From Ciona intestinalis (taxonomy: Eukaryota; Chordata; Ascidiacea; Phlebobranchia; Cionidae): a stretch of DNA of 64,000 nt. The translations under genes and the position numbers were made by a program. Position 1 is the stretch's first letter; each line of letters opens with the position of its first letter. Below are positions 11,993 through 24,100 of this stretch, one piece after another. The stretch spans positions 4,221,026 through 4,285,025 of the forward strand of contig NC_020174.2 of NCBI RefSeq assembly GCF_000224145.3, in the 5' to 3' direction. Below the pieces are notes generated by a model. It had not been told where the DNA came from, searched no databases, and saw only the letters and a program-made list of their open reading frames with translations.

Positions 11993-12825
11993 AATAGGAA
12001 ACGGTGTTGATAGAAACCGCAAGCGGTACAACTTTGCGACTAATTACTGCCGTAGTATTTGTAGATCCTGTATCCTTGTAGCGATTTAATTGTAACCACA
12101 TAACTATATATATTATTAGGGGCCGAATAGAGCAAAGCTGCTTAGGTTTCGGTGCAACAAAACAAGCTTAACACGATTCTTGCGCTTTTCTGTCTTACCT
12201 AACACGGCTCTCGCGACTTTTACTGACATTCGTTCCAACAAATTGTTGTGCAGTTTTATTCATAACCCATTGTACAGTGCTCATTGCATTCCTACAAGAC
12301 ATAATTCTACGAAACTATTCCATCCCTGTTGCAACAGTTTCTTGCATGTAACTTGATAACAATTTGTACAAATTGTACAGATATTACTACAGCACGCCAG
12401 TGAGATTAACAGTAGTAGGTAAATCTTGTACTTTTAATCAACAATTGTAGAGGATTATGCATCCTATTTGAGTCCGCTGTTATCTATAACTCTCTTTTTC
12501 AAGGCGTTATAAAAGTTTCACATGTCTACTTCGACTAAGAGATTGTATATTTGTAAAATGTGCATATACCAATTGCAAATAAATACGACAAGAGGTGAAA
12601 AAACAAGCAGTCGTAACTTTATTTTATTAAAACGGGTGCGAAGGTGTTTCAAGACAGTTTTAAGGTAGTTTGTGTTTTTCTATTATATTTGTCCCATATT
12701 TTCCCCATGTTGTGTACATACTTTGTCTATGTTTTAAGCTTGTTTTGTGCATCATTTGCCCATATTTTCTGCCCATAATTGATCTCTATTTTATCAATCT
12801 TTTCTCCATGTTTTAAACATAAGTT
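11993..12825 (+). other. 3' untranslated region of the filament gene and downstream DNA
   Basis: No coding signal. The likely 3' untranslated region runs to the polyadenylation signal at 12578. Beyond about 12610 the sequence becomes simple and pyrimidine-rich and grades into the minisatellite. Confidence 0.6.
12578..12583 (+). terminator. Polyadenylation signal AATAAA of the intermediate filament gene
   Basis: Canonical AATAAA 586 bases after the stop codon. It is the only perfect hexamer I noticed between the stop and the minisatellite. Confidence 0.6.
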
Positions 12826-13241
12826 ACATTTTTACACCACCTACCCCATAAAATCATGTAAAATTGTTAAAATTCTATACCACCTACCCCCTGAAACCAA
12901 GTAAAGCCATTATATCTGTTCAACCGCCACTCCTGAAGTAAAATCATTACATTTCTACGCCACCAACTCCCTGAAACCAAGTAAAACCAATATATCTGAT
13001 CACCACCCACCAACTTGAAGTAAAATTATTACATTTCTACACCAACTATCCCCAATAACGGTCCAAAATTATTACATTACTATATCACCTACCCCCTGAA
13101 ACCAAGTAAAACCACTATATCTGTTCACCACTTAACCCCTTGAAATAAATTACATTTCGATACCGCTTACCCAAAGAAACGGTCTAAAATTATTACATTT
13201 CCACATCAACTACCCCTTAAAACCGTCTAAAATTAATACAT

Positions 13242-14241
13242 NNNNNNNNNNNNNNNNNNNNNNNNNNNNNNNNNNNNNNNNNNNNNNNNNNNNNNNNNNN
13301 NNNNNNNNNNNNNNNNNNNNNNNNNNNNNNNNNNNNNNNNNNNNNNNNNNNNNNNNNNNNNNNNNNNNNNNNNNNNNNNNNNNNNNNNNNNNNNNNNNNN
13401 NNNNNNNNNNNNNNNNNNNNNNNNNNNNNNNNNNNNNNNNNNNNNNNNNNNNNNNNNNNNNNNNNNNNNNNNNNNNNNNNNNNNNNNNNNNNNNNNNNNN
13501 NNNNNNNNNNNNNNNNNNNNNNNNNNNNNNNNNNNNNNNNNNNNNNNNNNNNNNNNNNNNNNNNNNNNNNNNNNNNNNNNNNNNNNNNNNNNNNNNNNNN
13601 NNNNNNNNNNNNNNNNNNNNNNNNNNNNNNNNNNNNNNNNNNNNNNNNNNNNNNNNNNNNNNNNNNNNNNNNNNNNNNNNNNNNNNNNNNNNNNNNNNNN
13701 NNNNNNNNNNNNNNNNNNNNNNNNNNNNNNNNNNNNNNNNNNNNNNNNNNNNNNNNNNNNNNNNNNNNNNNNNNNNNNNNNNNNNNNNNNNNNNNNNNNN
13801 NNNNNNNNNNNNNNNNNNNNNNNNNNNNNNNNNNNNNNNNNNNNNNNNNNNNNNNNNNNNNNNNNNNNNNNNNNNNNNNNNNNNNNNNNNNNNNNNNNNN
13901 NNNNNNNNNNNNNNNNNNNNNNNNNNNNNNNNNNNNNNNNNNNNNNNNNNNNNNNNNNNNNNNNNNNNNNNNNNNNNNNNNNNNNNNNNNNNNNNNNNNN
14001 NNNNNNNNNNNNNNNNNNNNNNNNNNNNNNNNNNNNNNNNNNNNNNNNNNNNNNNNNNNNNNNNNNNNNNNNNNNNNNNNNNNNNNNNNNNNNNNNNNNN
14101 NNNNNNNNNNNNNNNNNNNNNNNNNNNNNNNNNNNNNNNNNNNNNNNNNNNNNNNNNNNNNNNNNNNNNNNNNNNNNNNNNNNNNNNNNNNNNNNNNNNN
14201 NNNNNNNNNNNNNNNNNNNNNNNNNNNNNNNNNNNNNNNNN
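13242..14241. other. Assembly gap, 1000 N
   Basis: A run of exactly 1000 N inside the minisatellite. The round number suggests an arbitrary or estimated gap size. Confidence 0.99.
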
Positions 14242-14457
14242 GTTACATTTCTACACCAACTACCCCCAGAAACGGACAAAAATTATTACATTTCTATACC
14301 ACCTACCCCATGAAACCACGTAAAACCATTATATCTGTTCACCAGCCACCACCCTGAAGTAAAGTTATTACATTTCTACACCAACTACCCCTTAAAACCA
14401 TTTAAAATTATTACATTTCTACACCAACTACCCCCAGAAACCAAATAAAAACATTAT

Positions 14458-14639
14458 AGTAGGGTGGGGGAAGACGGGACACCTTTAGCACATAATATCT
14501 AAACATCCTAATCGTTTTTTTAACAATTAACATCGGCCTATTGGAGTCGTGAGTATACGGTTTAATAATTTTTTGAATGTTCCTTGTGTACTACAAAATT
14601 GGACGAGGAAATGGAATGAAAAGATGTCCCATCTTCCCC
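14458..14639 (+). mobile_element. Palindromic MITE copy (family A), truncated by a gap
   Basis: Starts AGTAGGGTGGGGGAAGACGG inside the minisatellite and runs into the N gap at 14640 just before its right terminus. Nearly identical to the copy at 15104. Confidence 0.88.
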
Positions 14640-14689
14640 NNNNNNNNNNNNNNNNNNNNNNNNNNNNNNNNNNNNNNNNNNNNNNNNNN
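14640..14689. other. Assembly gap, 50 N
   Basis: A run of 50 N at the end of a MITE copy, between minisatellite contigs. Confidence 0.99.
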
Positions 14690-15103
14690 ATGTTCACCAC
14701 CCACCCCCTGAAGTAAAATTATTACATTTCTATACCACCTACCACCGGAAACGGACAAAAATTATGACATTTTACACCACCTACCCCTGGAAACCAAGTA
14801 AAACCAATATATCTGTTCACCACCCACCCCACTGAAGTAAAATTATTACATTTCCACTCCAACTACCCCCCGAAACGGTATAAAATTATTACATTTCTAC
14901 ACCGCCTACCGTCAGAAACGGTCCAAACTTAATGCATTTCTGTACCACCTACCTCCAGAAACCAAGTAAAACCATTATATATGTTTACCAGCCACCCTCC
15001 TGAAATAAAAATATTGCATTTCCACACCAACTACCCCTTAAAACCATTTAAAATTATTACATTTCTACACCAACTACCCCCAGAAACCAAATAAAAACAT
15101 TAT

Positions 15104-15294
15104 AGTAGGGTGGGGGAAGACGGGACACCTTTAGCACATAATATCTAAACATCCTAATCGTTTTTTTAACAATTAACATCGGCCCATTGGAGTCGTGAGG
15201 ATACGGTTTAATAATTTATTGAATGTTCCTTGTTTACTACAAAATTGGACGAGGAAATGGAATGAAAAGATGTCCCATCTTCCCCCACCCTACT
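15104..15294 (+). mobile_element. Palindromic MITE copy (family A), complete, in the minisatellite
   Basis: Complete copy: starts AGTAGGGTGGGGGAAGACGG, ends CCCATCTTCCCCCACCCTAC, flanked by TAT/TA on both sides, consistent with a TA-type target. It is the best-preserved reference copy in the window. Confidence 0.9.
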
Positions 15295-15866
15295 ATATAT
15301 CTGTTTACCACCCACCCACCTGAAGTAATACTATTACATTTCTACACCAACTACCCCTTAAAACTTTGTAAAATTATTACATTTCTACACCACAGACCCC
15401 TTGAAACCAAGTAAAACCATTATATCTGTTCACCACCCTCCACCCTGAAGTAAAGTTATTACATTTCTACACCAACTACCCCTTAAAACCGTGTAAAATT
15501 TGTACATTTGTACACCAACTATAGCCTTCCCCCCAAAACAGTATAAAATTATTGCATTTCTATACACCATCACCTACCCCCTAAAACGGTCTAAAATTAT
15601 TTCATTTTCTACACTCCATACCCTATGCGAACATGTGAAATCTTTACCTTTGTACACCACGTAACCCTCTGACAAAATGTAAAATCATTAAATTAATACA
15701 CTACACACGTCTCCGAAAACAAGTAAGCATTTAGATTTTCATACACTACATTACATTTGTACACTATACTCTCTTTATGAAATGTAATATATAAAAGGAA
15801 GTGTAAAAAAATTAAATTTTAAAAATTTATGCAAGATATACATAAAAATGTAAAAAACTTAGGTAT

Positions 15867-15968
15867 ATACGACCTTAAGAAACAACGTTTAATACAGATG
15901 TATAAAGTGACATGTAGATACGACCTTAAAAAATAACTTTTAATACACCTGTACAGAGACATGTAAAA
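15867..15968. repeat. Two tandem copies of a 51-bp unit
   Basis: ATACGACCTTAAGAAACAAC at 15867 and ATACGACCTTAAAAAATAAC at 15918 begin diverged copies that both end in ACATGTA. They lie just beyond the minisatellite. Confidence 0.75.
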
Positions 15969-18143
15969 AAAATTTAAAAAGATATAAAAGGTACTAAAAA
16001 TCAGCAGACATTTAAGATATAAAATGTAAAAACGACATGCAGAACAGGGGCATCCTATAATGTAGCGGCAACTACAATAAGCTGAATACTATTTGTGATA
16101 ATTTATTTATCGTTATAAGTCATAAAAATTAACGTGGTGTTATGGGAAACCAGGGACAAAGTTAATGTGGTCCAGTGACACAACTGGTAATTTTAGCGCT
16201 AAAAATATATTTTAATTTCCGCAACATGGATGAGGTGTGACTAGTCGGTCACAACCCTCATGTTTGGAGATAGGTGTTCGTGTTTAGACTGTAAATATGA
16301 AAAATCAAAAAATACATTAACCTTGCTTTTAAACTGAACTCCAGCGCATGGGACTCAAGAACTCGTGCGTGGCGTCAATTACGTAAAGTTACTGTTTATT
16401 TAACTAATTTACGTCACAAGTGTTGGTTCGCAGTAACTTCGATTCTGTGTTACGAGAATAGCGAAGCCAACGCTGTTTGCGAACACGTACCAGGTTAAGA
16501 ATGCGTGCGGATTTACGACTTCATTTCCCAAAGCCCTGTCAGGAGTGGAAAAACCCAGCATTTAATTCTGTACAAATGTAACTTTGATCAAATAAGGAGT
16601 CCAGGGCCGATGTGAAAAACAAAGTACTTATTTGTGAATATTTTGTGACTAACTCATAATATGATATGAAAATCTGTGACGTCGAACCGAAACAACCGGA
16701 ATCCCCATAGGCCGTATAAGCAATGACCGATACAGGAAACTCTGAGGCTCGGTTTCAGATTTATTGCTTTTCGATTGATTAGGAAGTGAAATTATATCTC
16801 CATACACAATGTTTGATAGACGTATTCAATGGCCCTATGCATTTAGTCAGTTTTAACGAGGGGAAACCTCGAATTGGGGCTTAATGGGGTCTGAGTCACG
16901 CTTCCCTTGCCGCCATTGTACCTATCGGTGACGTCACAATGCTGAGTCGTGACGTCGATACGGTGCAAAATATTCCGCTTTGGTGGATTAGAGGAAACGA
17001 TTTTTGAATTTTTTGAAAGTTTCTAGACAATCGGAAGTATTTTTAAAATGGTTAGGATGTCTGGTGTAGATAGCAAATAAGATTTTTTTTTGTGGGTAGT
17101 GTTAGGAGAAAATGGCCTCTCTGACGTCAATAGTAGATGCGAAAACCAATAGTAAAAATTCGTCATAACAAACAATGAAAATATGATTATTATTATTCCG
17201 ATAATTTTTAATAGGAATCAAGATTAGAACAGCCGCAGATTGTTTTGAATAAAGTACAATAAAAATGTCCTTTCACCGCAACTATACGCCCGGCTGTTCA
17301 AACGAATGTAAATATACACCAAACACACCCAGCGAAAATCTTACGCAAACATAGGGGCCTTTTGGCCTGATAAAAATACGGCCAAGGTTATAATAAGGGT
17401 TTACATTTCGGAGTAAGAGAACAGTGCATGTAGTGTAAGCACACTTTTAGCAATTGTGTGCTAAGCTTTTCCAGCGAACCTCGGCGAGTATTAATTAGAA
17501 AAGTCAAGCAGGCGTCTTTTTCAACGGTTCACGGGGTAGGTGCTAAGCGGTATCAAAATAATATATCTCTTAAAAACAGATTAATTTTAATTTTATCGTC
17601 TGCAAATAGACAACTAGGAATAATTGCGTTCCCTGCGCTAAGTGGAAAATAACCGGGTGAGGTTGAAATAATTTCCAAAAAACTGCGGTGAGTTTTGGTT
17701 AATTATTGCCGGAGCTACCCAACAGTACGGTCAAGTGGTGGTTACACACGTTGGGTGTCGGAGAAAAGGTCTTTTGAACCCGCGAGCTTTAGATCGATCG
17801 CCTTTTACTTCCGATTTTTACAGCTTGTGAAAATACGCCCAGAAATGTGTGAGACGACATCGTGACGTACCGCACAACCGGTCAAGGAAAGCTAAGCGAC
17901 ATATTATGACGTAACAATCGCGAGGCGTAGAGATAAATAGTCGATCGAAATTACAGTTGTTCATTTTCGGTTTGAGCTGAGAGCTAAACGGACAGCAATA
18001 ACCGATAAAATTGCTAAAGAATGTTTCTATATACCAATTTCGGTGTATACTATATGTGAAGCTACACAAAATTTAGTGATTTTTTACTATTTTCCGCAGT
18101 GAAATTTACTATTAAGCATACCTAAAGTACAACTATAATTGAT
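15969..18143. other. Intergenic DNA upstream of the metalloproteinase
   Basis: No coding exon found. There are several CRE-like sites: TGACGTCA at 16929-16936, TGACGTCG at 16950-16957, another TGACGTCA near 17121, and TGACGT half-sites near 17870 and 17908. They may form the metalloproteinase regulatory region; this is inference from motif density only. Confidence 0.45.
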
Positions 18144-21100
18144 ATGAAACTTTCCATGATTATGTCGCTGCTGATAGCGACAGCATATGCGTTTCCTGCA
18201 CCGGACCCGGAAGAGGTGTTGGTACGAAACGTTCGGTCGCCTGACTTAGGAAATTTAGCTAAGTGGAACCCAGCTACGGCATCGGTAAGTTTAAAGTTTT
18301 GTAAAGAATTTAAATATATAAGTTTCAATACAAACATGCTGAAGGTATTTTGGTTTCAAAATTAAAACCATTGTCAGTATAAATTAAAAAAAAAACGATT
18401 GGGGATGAGCTGTTATATGTTTGTTTTAAAACTAACCAGAAAATAAGTCTATCATGCACTTTAAATATATTATTTTAATGCGTTAATAGATTCTTCAAAT
18501 ACATGGTCGCACTAGCTGTTTTACCAAGTGCATATTAGATCAAAAAAAATACATTTCGCAAAACTTTTGTCGAGCCCGCAATTTTCAACTTAAAGTTTAT
18601 TAAATATAAGAAAATCTTTTGGTTTTACATAAAATGCCTCTTCCATATTTCCTGAATAGACTTTGTTAAACCCATAAGGGTCAAATAGAGCCCTGCTTCG
18701 GTGGGATAATAGTTTTGGAGAAAATATACTGCGTGCAGGAAGCGTATCTAAGAGGAAGCGTCGGCAATATGTGTGGTCCAGTATAATGTTAAAACCTTTT
18801 TATTTTATTGCCTTAGATTGCTGGGATATCGCGTTGCCATTTAAATAGTTGAATTTGTAATACATTTTCTGCTCGCGACTTTGAATACGGATTTTATGTG
18901 AGATTTCCATTCGAGACGTTACTTTTACGAATGCGATCAAATTTAAAACACAAGCATTTATATCTATATATAACCTACGTGATATGAAAATAAACTGAAC
19001 TATGTTTATCGTCGCAAAACTGTGCGTGCCATACCAAGAAAAATGCAGCTTAAGCCAACTGAAGCTTAAAACCGCACGTGACCATATGAAAGGATGGGCG
19101 GGGATGGGCCAACGACACAAATAAATTATGGGTTTCGCTCGTTTACAACGACAAAGCATAAAAACAACACGTAGGGTCAAGCATAAAAAGCAGACGTCGC
19201 AAAAATCTAAATTTTACGCCTGAAAGGGAAACTAAAGAGGAAAGTTTACGGTCGTGCGTATGCCTACCGAGGATCTTTGTTTCCACGCACCCATGTGGAT
19301 ACTTGGTATAACAATTGATAGTTGGCGAAAGATGGGGTAATAAACGCCAAGAAATAAATTTCCCGTCACAAAAAAATTTCGACCGCATAGATTTACACTA
19401 CGCTATGAAATCATTCTTAATTCTACTTAAAATGACGACTACCCTATGTTATGTTACACAAAGCATTAATTTCCCATTTGTCAGCGAGAAAAGAATTTGA
19501 AGTCCACGCTGGATTTGTTCGCGATCCTACCCGGAACTTTGGGACGTAACATTATGTTTGCTTTCGCGTTTTCACGTGACAAGCAGGCCTCGTTAGAATT
19601 TAAGCAAATATTTGCGGGTAACTGCCCACATTAAAATGCCAGTTTCTTGAACACTGTAAACACATCCAGCGTTTGTCTTTCACTGTAAATCGCAATAAAA
19701 TCACGCTCGCTTTTGTCGCCTCAATGAACCGCCAAAGAGCGGTCAGCTTACCGATGTTGACAGAAGCATTGCGACTCCCTTGTCCTTGGACAGCGTGGTA
19801 TGCGGGAACTCAATCTTCTAGATATAGTAGGGTAGGGTAAGATGGGACATGTTTCGCCATCGTCCCATTTGGTAGTAAACAAAGAATGTGTACAGAATTA
19901 TAGACCACAACAGAGCGTTGTTAAATGTTCTAAACGCGATGCTGACACCCTTTACCATAGCACCATACAATCTCACAAAGATAAAGCGTTGACAACTTTA
20001 AGTTGAATCGCGTCAACACAACCGAAAACATAAACGTGTAATAAGATTCTGCAAATTATCCAAGACTATATCAATAGGCGCTGGTTTCACGCCCACTGAA
20101 ATTATACAACAAGTTGTATTGTAAAGGGCGAGTGTTGTGTTGTAGTGTATACGTCGTAAAGTGGCGCATAACGCAATTGGACCCGGGATCCAATGTTTGC
20201 ACAACTAATAACGGGTTTGATGAATTGATAGCATGTCAGTCGCGTCAACGGTCAGTGGCGAAATATTTGGTTTAAAAATAAAGTCGACCACAACAAGGAA
20301 CTGCACGCAATCTGCAAACGGTAGCAAACAACACACGGTAAATTGAGAAGCGTATATACCATGACTAGTAACTCGAACTAAAATTCGCAGAAAACTGACT
20401 TGACAAATATTTTCACAAATCTTGGCAACAATGCCCGCTCTCAATTCCCTGACGTTTTCGATGACGTAAGCAACCGATTCGAGAATGCTGCGGAGAGAAT
20501 CTTGGAGCGTTTACGCGGCAACGTAGAGGTTCAGATGACGCAATTGATGACGTCATTTTCGGACCATGACTTTGACCTAGTGATCCGCGATTTGCCTCGA
20601 CAGATTGGACACAGTTCGTCGCGTTTTGTTTCGAAAATTGTAAATTTAAGTGAGGTATATACACTGTGAAAGAGAAATGATTTTGCACACAAGCGTAGCC
20701 ATATAGAGTTGCACGGTCCAATGCATGAAACTAATTCCCCGAACGGAATGATAAGCTATAGTTGTCTGTTTAGTTTATATCGAGTTAACACACGTGAACT
20801 CGCTATTCATATGAAAACGCCGATAATATTAGTCTCTCCAACCTTTGCTTAATATGTTAAATATCTCACTGCACGCAAGCTAAATGGCACTGATCAAAAA
20901 AAATATACAAATGAAAAGTCAGAACTAATTCATTATTTAACCAGCACTAAGCATGCTGGTTAAATAATAAAGTACAAATTTAGTAAAAAAATAATATTTT
21001 GTAAATCAAGTTTTTTTAGACTTAAAAGTAACAAATGTGTATGTTGCATCTAAGCATGATTGAATAGATATAAACAAACCCTACCGCATAAAAGTAGTCA

Positions 21101-24100
21101 CACTTTTATCGACTTCCTCTTTTTATTAATATATTAATATATACATAGTAGAGTGGGGGGAGATAGGACACCTATGGCACGTGATATTTAAAAGTCCTGA
21201 TCGTGTTAAAGAAATAACAATGGTCTATGGAAGTCATGAAGATACGGTTTTATATTTCTTTGAATTTTCTTTGTTTACTAACAAACGCGAAAAGAAAATG
21301 AAATGAAAAGGTGTCCCATCTTCCCCCACCCTACTATATATATAAGATTTCGACAGTTCTCAGAATACAATATCTGTTTTCAGGAATATCTTGGAAAATT
21401 CGGTTACATGTCACACAAAAGAGCAGCGAGTGCAAAGCTTGGTGGACTAGTTGACAAAAAAAGTTTTGCAAAATCAATAAGGTAAAGCAATGTATTGTGG
21501 TCATGCATGCTGCTGTCTTTGAGCGCTTTGAAAAATTATGAAGGCTGAACCCATATTAGTGAATCTAACTTTTTATCCCAACAGCGCAACTAAAGTTATT
21601 ATAACATAATGTTGAGCACGGTTACGAGTTAATGTTAATTAATTTTGGGATAATTTCATTTTTATAATGTGTCGCTGATCATTTAAACACTCTATAAGTC
21701 ACCACTAGGTTTGGGGGGAATGCGGTTAACTAAGTTTCTTAACAAAAGACAAATATACGGTTATATAATTGTAGCAGCGCCTAAACTAGCATTCTTTGGC
21801 AATAGCCTCGAACATGTAAACTAACCGCTTTGTCGGGGTGTTGAACTTATGTTTAAACAAACAGAGAGTTCCAGAGGATGGCCGGTTTACCTGCAAGCGG
21901 AGAATTGAACAGAGAAACGATGAGAATGATGTCAATGGATCGATGCGGAGTGGAAGACAGAATAGGGTCTGTTATGATGGGCTCCAACGGTAATTTCAGT
22001 AAGAGATTCGATTTGATTGCGTGACGAATGAAAGACTTATATAATGATCTTGTGCGAGATGGGTTTTGCACAGTAGACATGACTTGCATATCCACTATTT
22101 AAAGAGCAGGTATGACTGCTTGATTGATTTATGTATCGGAGAAAATAGATGCGAAAGTAAAGCAGTTTCTACAGTTTATATAAACCAACACATGCGGTTT
22201 AAACCAACGTGGAAAATTAATTACGGATATTGGCTTTCTAATTAACGGGCCAAATCAAATTTGAGATTTCGATTTAAGTGTTCACGTTCTCATTAAGATA
22301 CACGGGTTTACGTTTTCGATTAATTAAAGCGAATTAAACGGCAAAAATTAAAATTCTGATACAAATTAACGGCATAAATTGAAAGTCGGATGGGGGAAGA
22401 TGGAACACATTTTCATTCTATTTCCTCGTCCTATTTGGTAGTAAACAAAGAAATTCTAAGAGTTATAAAACCGTATTTTTGCAATTCTAATAAACCTTTT
22501 TATATAAAACACGATATTACGTGCTAACGATGTCTCGTCTGATCCCACAGTATATATGTACATTGATTTATATAACACATAAATTGGTATGTTAACAAAC
22601 TGTTTGCGCTGCGTACAGGAAACAGAAATAATATTTTTGTTTACAGGAAACGAAGCCGATTCCAAGTTTATGAGCAAAGCTACGAGAAGGAGAAGAAACA
22701 GGAGTCGAAAGTCAAAGAAAAGGCGAAGATCAGGAGCAAGAAGCAGATCAAAGCGATATAATGTTGAAGGTATCGTGCAAATATGAATATTCAATACGAA
22801 ATTGAAATGCTTTGAAATATTTGATCTTTAAGCGGGAAAAGTCTGCAATTCTTGCTTAAATAAATTCGCTATGTTTTTTCTTCTGATAAATAAGGTTTAA
22901 ACAAATACCAATCTACGCAGGAGACCGGTGGTCGAATACAAAGCTGAAATATTATATTGAAAACCGAACTCCTGACATGACAGCTGCGCAAGTTGACGAT
23001 TCTATTCAAAGGTACATTTGCACTACGCTGTAACATGGCTGATTTACAATGAGTATTGTAGCACTATTTCACCAGGCGGTATTCATTTATTCTAGTTGAA
23101 AAATTAATATTTTTTAATGAAATTTCTGATGACACTTATTCACCAGGCAGTATTTATTTATCTTAGTCGAAAAGTTTAATATTTTTTTAAACAAAATCCT
23201 GGTGATATAGTGTTACAATAATCATATTGCATTTAATTGATTTTAATTCTGCAAATAATGAGTGCCCGTAATTCATGCTTAAAGTAGCGACTAATTGCAC
23301 AGAGCGTTCGACGTTTGGGCAAACTATACAACCCTAAGATTCCGACAGACCAGGAATCCAAGCGAAGCTAACTTCAAAATATCGTTCGGTGCGGGTTCGC
23401 ACGGTGACCCGTACGCTTTTGACGGGAAAGGTAAGTTATTATCCTGGCCGAAAAAGAATTTGCAGTCGGGATGGTGACGGAACGATAAATGGTGGAGCGA
23501 AATTTTCAGCGGAACTTAGTTACGGAGGGTTAAACGCCTGTGCAGTAGAAACGCTTTAAAAATCGATGTATTTTTATTAATCAAAACATACGCATATATA
23601 TATGATGTGTTTTAATACTGGTAACTATAAACAGCGCGTTTAATGTGTGGGCAAATTATTCTACGCTCACGTTCCGCCAAGTTGGATCTGCCGAGGAAGC
23701 TGATCTTTCAATAAAGTTCGTCAGTGGTACCTTAAATCATGGTGACAATGCACCTTTTGACGGTGAAGGTAACAAGAGTTCACAGAGTGCCCAATCAGCG
23801 TGACATTTAATTCGTGCTGTGCTTCAATTCTAGTTTGCGGGGAATTTTTTAATATTGCTCTGGGACTGCGCTGTCAGTCAAGTCATTAATTATAAGTTCT
23901 CAAGGCGAAAAATGATATCGTTGTTGCTTCGGCTGGCTATTACTGTACAAAAGATAAATTCATGACCTCGATTACGAAATCGCACACATTTAAATTACCG
24001 CTTATATACTCCGATTGAATTAATAACACGCTTATACAGTGGGTTCCCTTGTGGGTGTTTAGTTTAAATTTGATAAGTCTGTGGACAGTTATACGCCAAC

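Larger units (their letters stand above)
12826..15790. repeat. Degenerate minisatellite with units of about 40-45 bp
   Basis: Dozens of diverged units alternate between two related forms. One contains ATTACATTTCTACACCAACT followed by a CCCC-AAAACGGTCTAAA-like segment. The other contains CCATTATATCTGTTCACCAC followed by CCACCCCCTGAAGTAAA. The array is interrupted by two runs of N (13242-14241 and 14640-14689) and by MITE copies. Unit order is irregular, so higher-order structure cannot be resolved here. The true length is unknown because of the gaps. Confidence 0.85.

Noticed and set aside
13233-14279. A 348-codon minus-strand open frame
   Set aside because: It is made almost entirely of the 1000-N gap; the real sequence on each side is minisatellite.
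12826-15790. CRISPR-like array
   Set aside because: Units are diverged, contiguous and without constant repeat/spacer structure, in a eukaryotic genome. It is a minisatellite.
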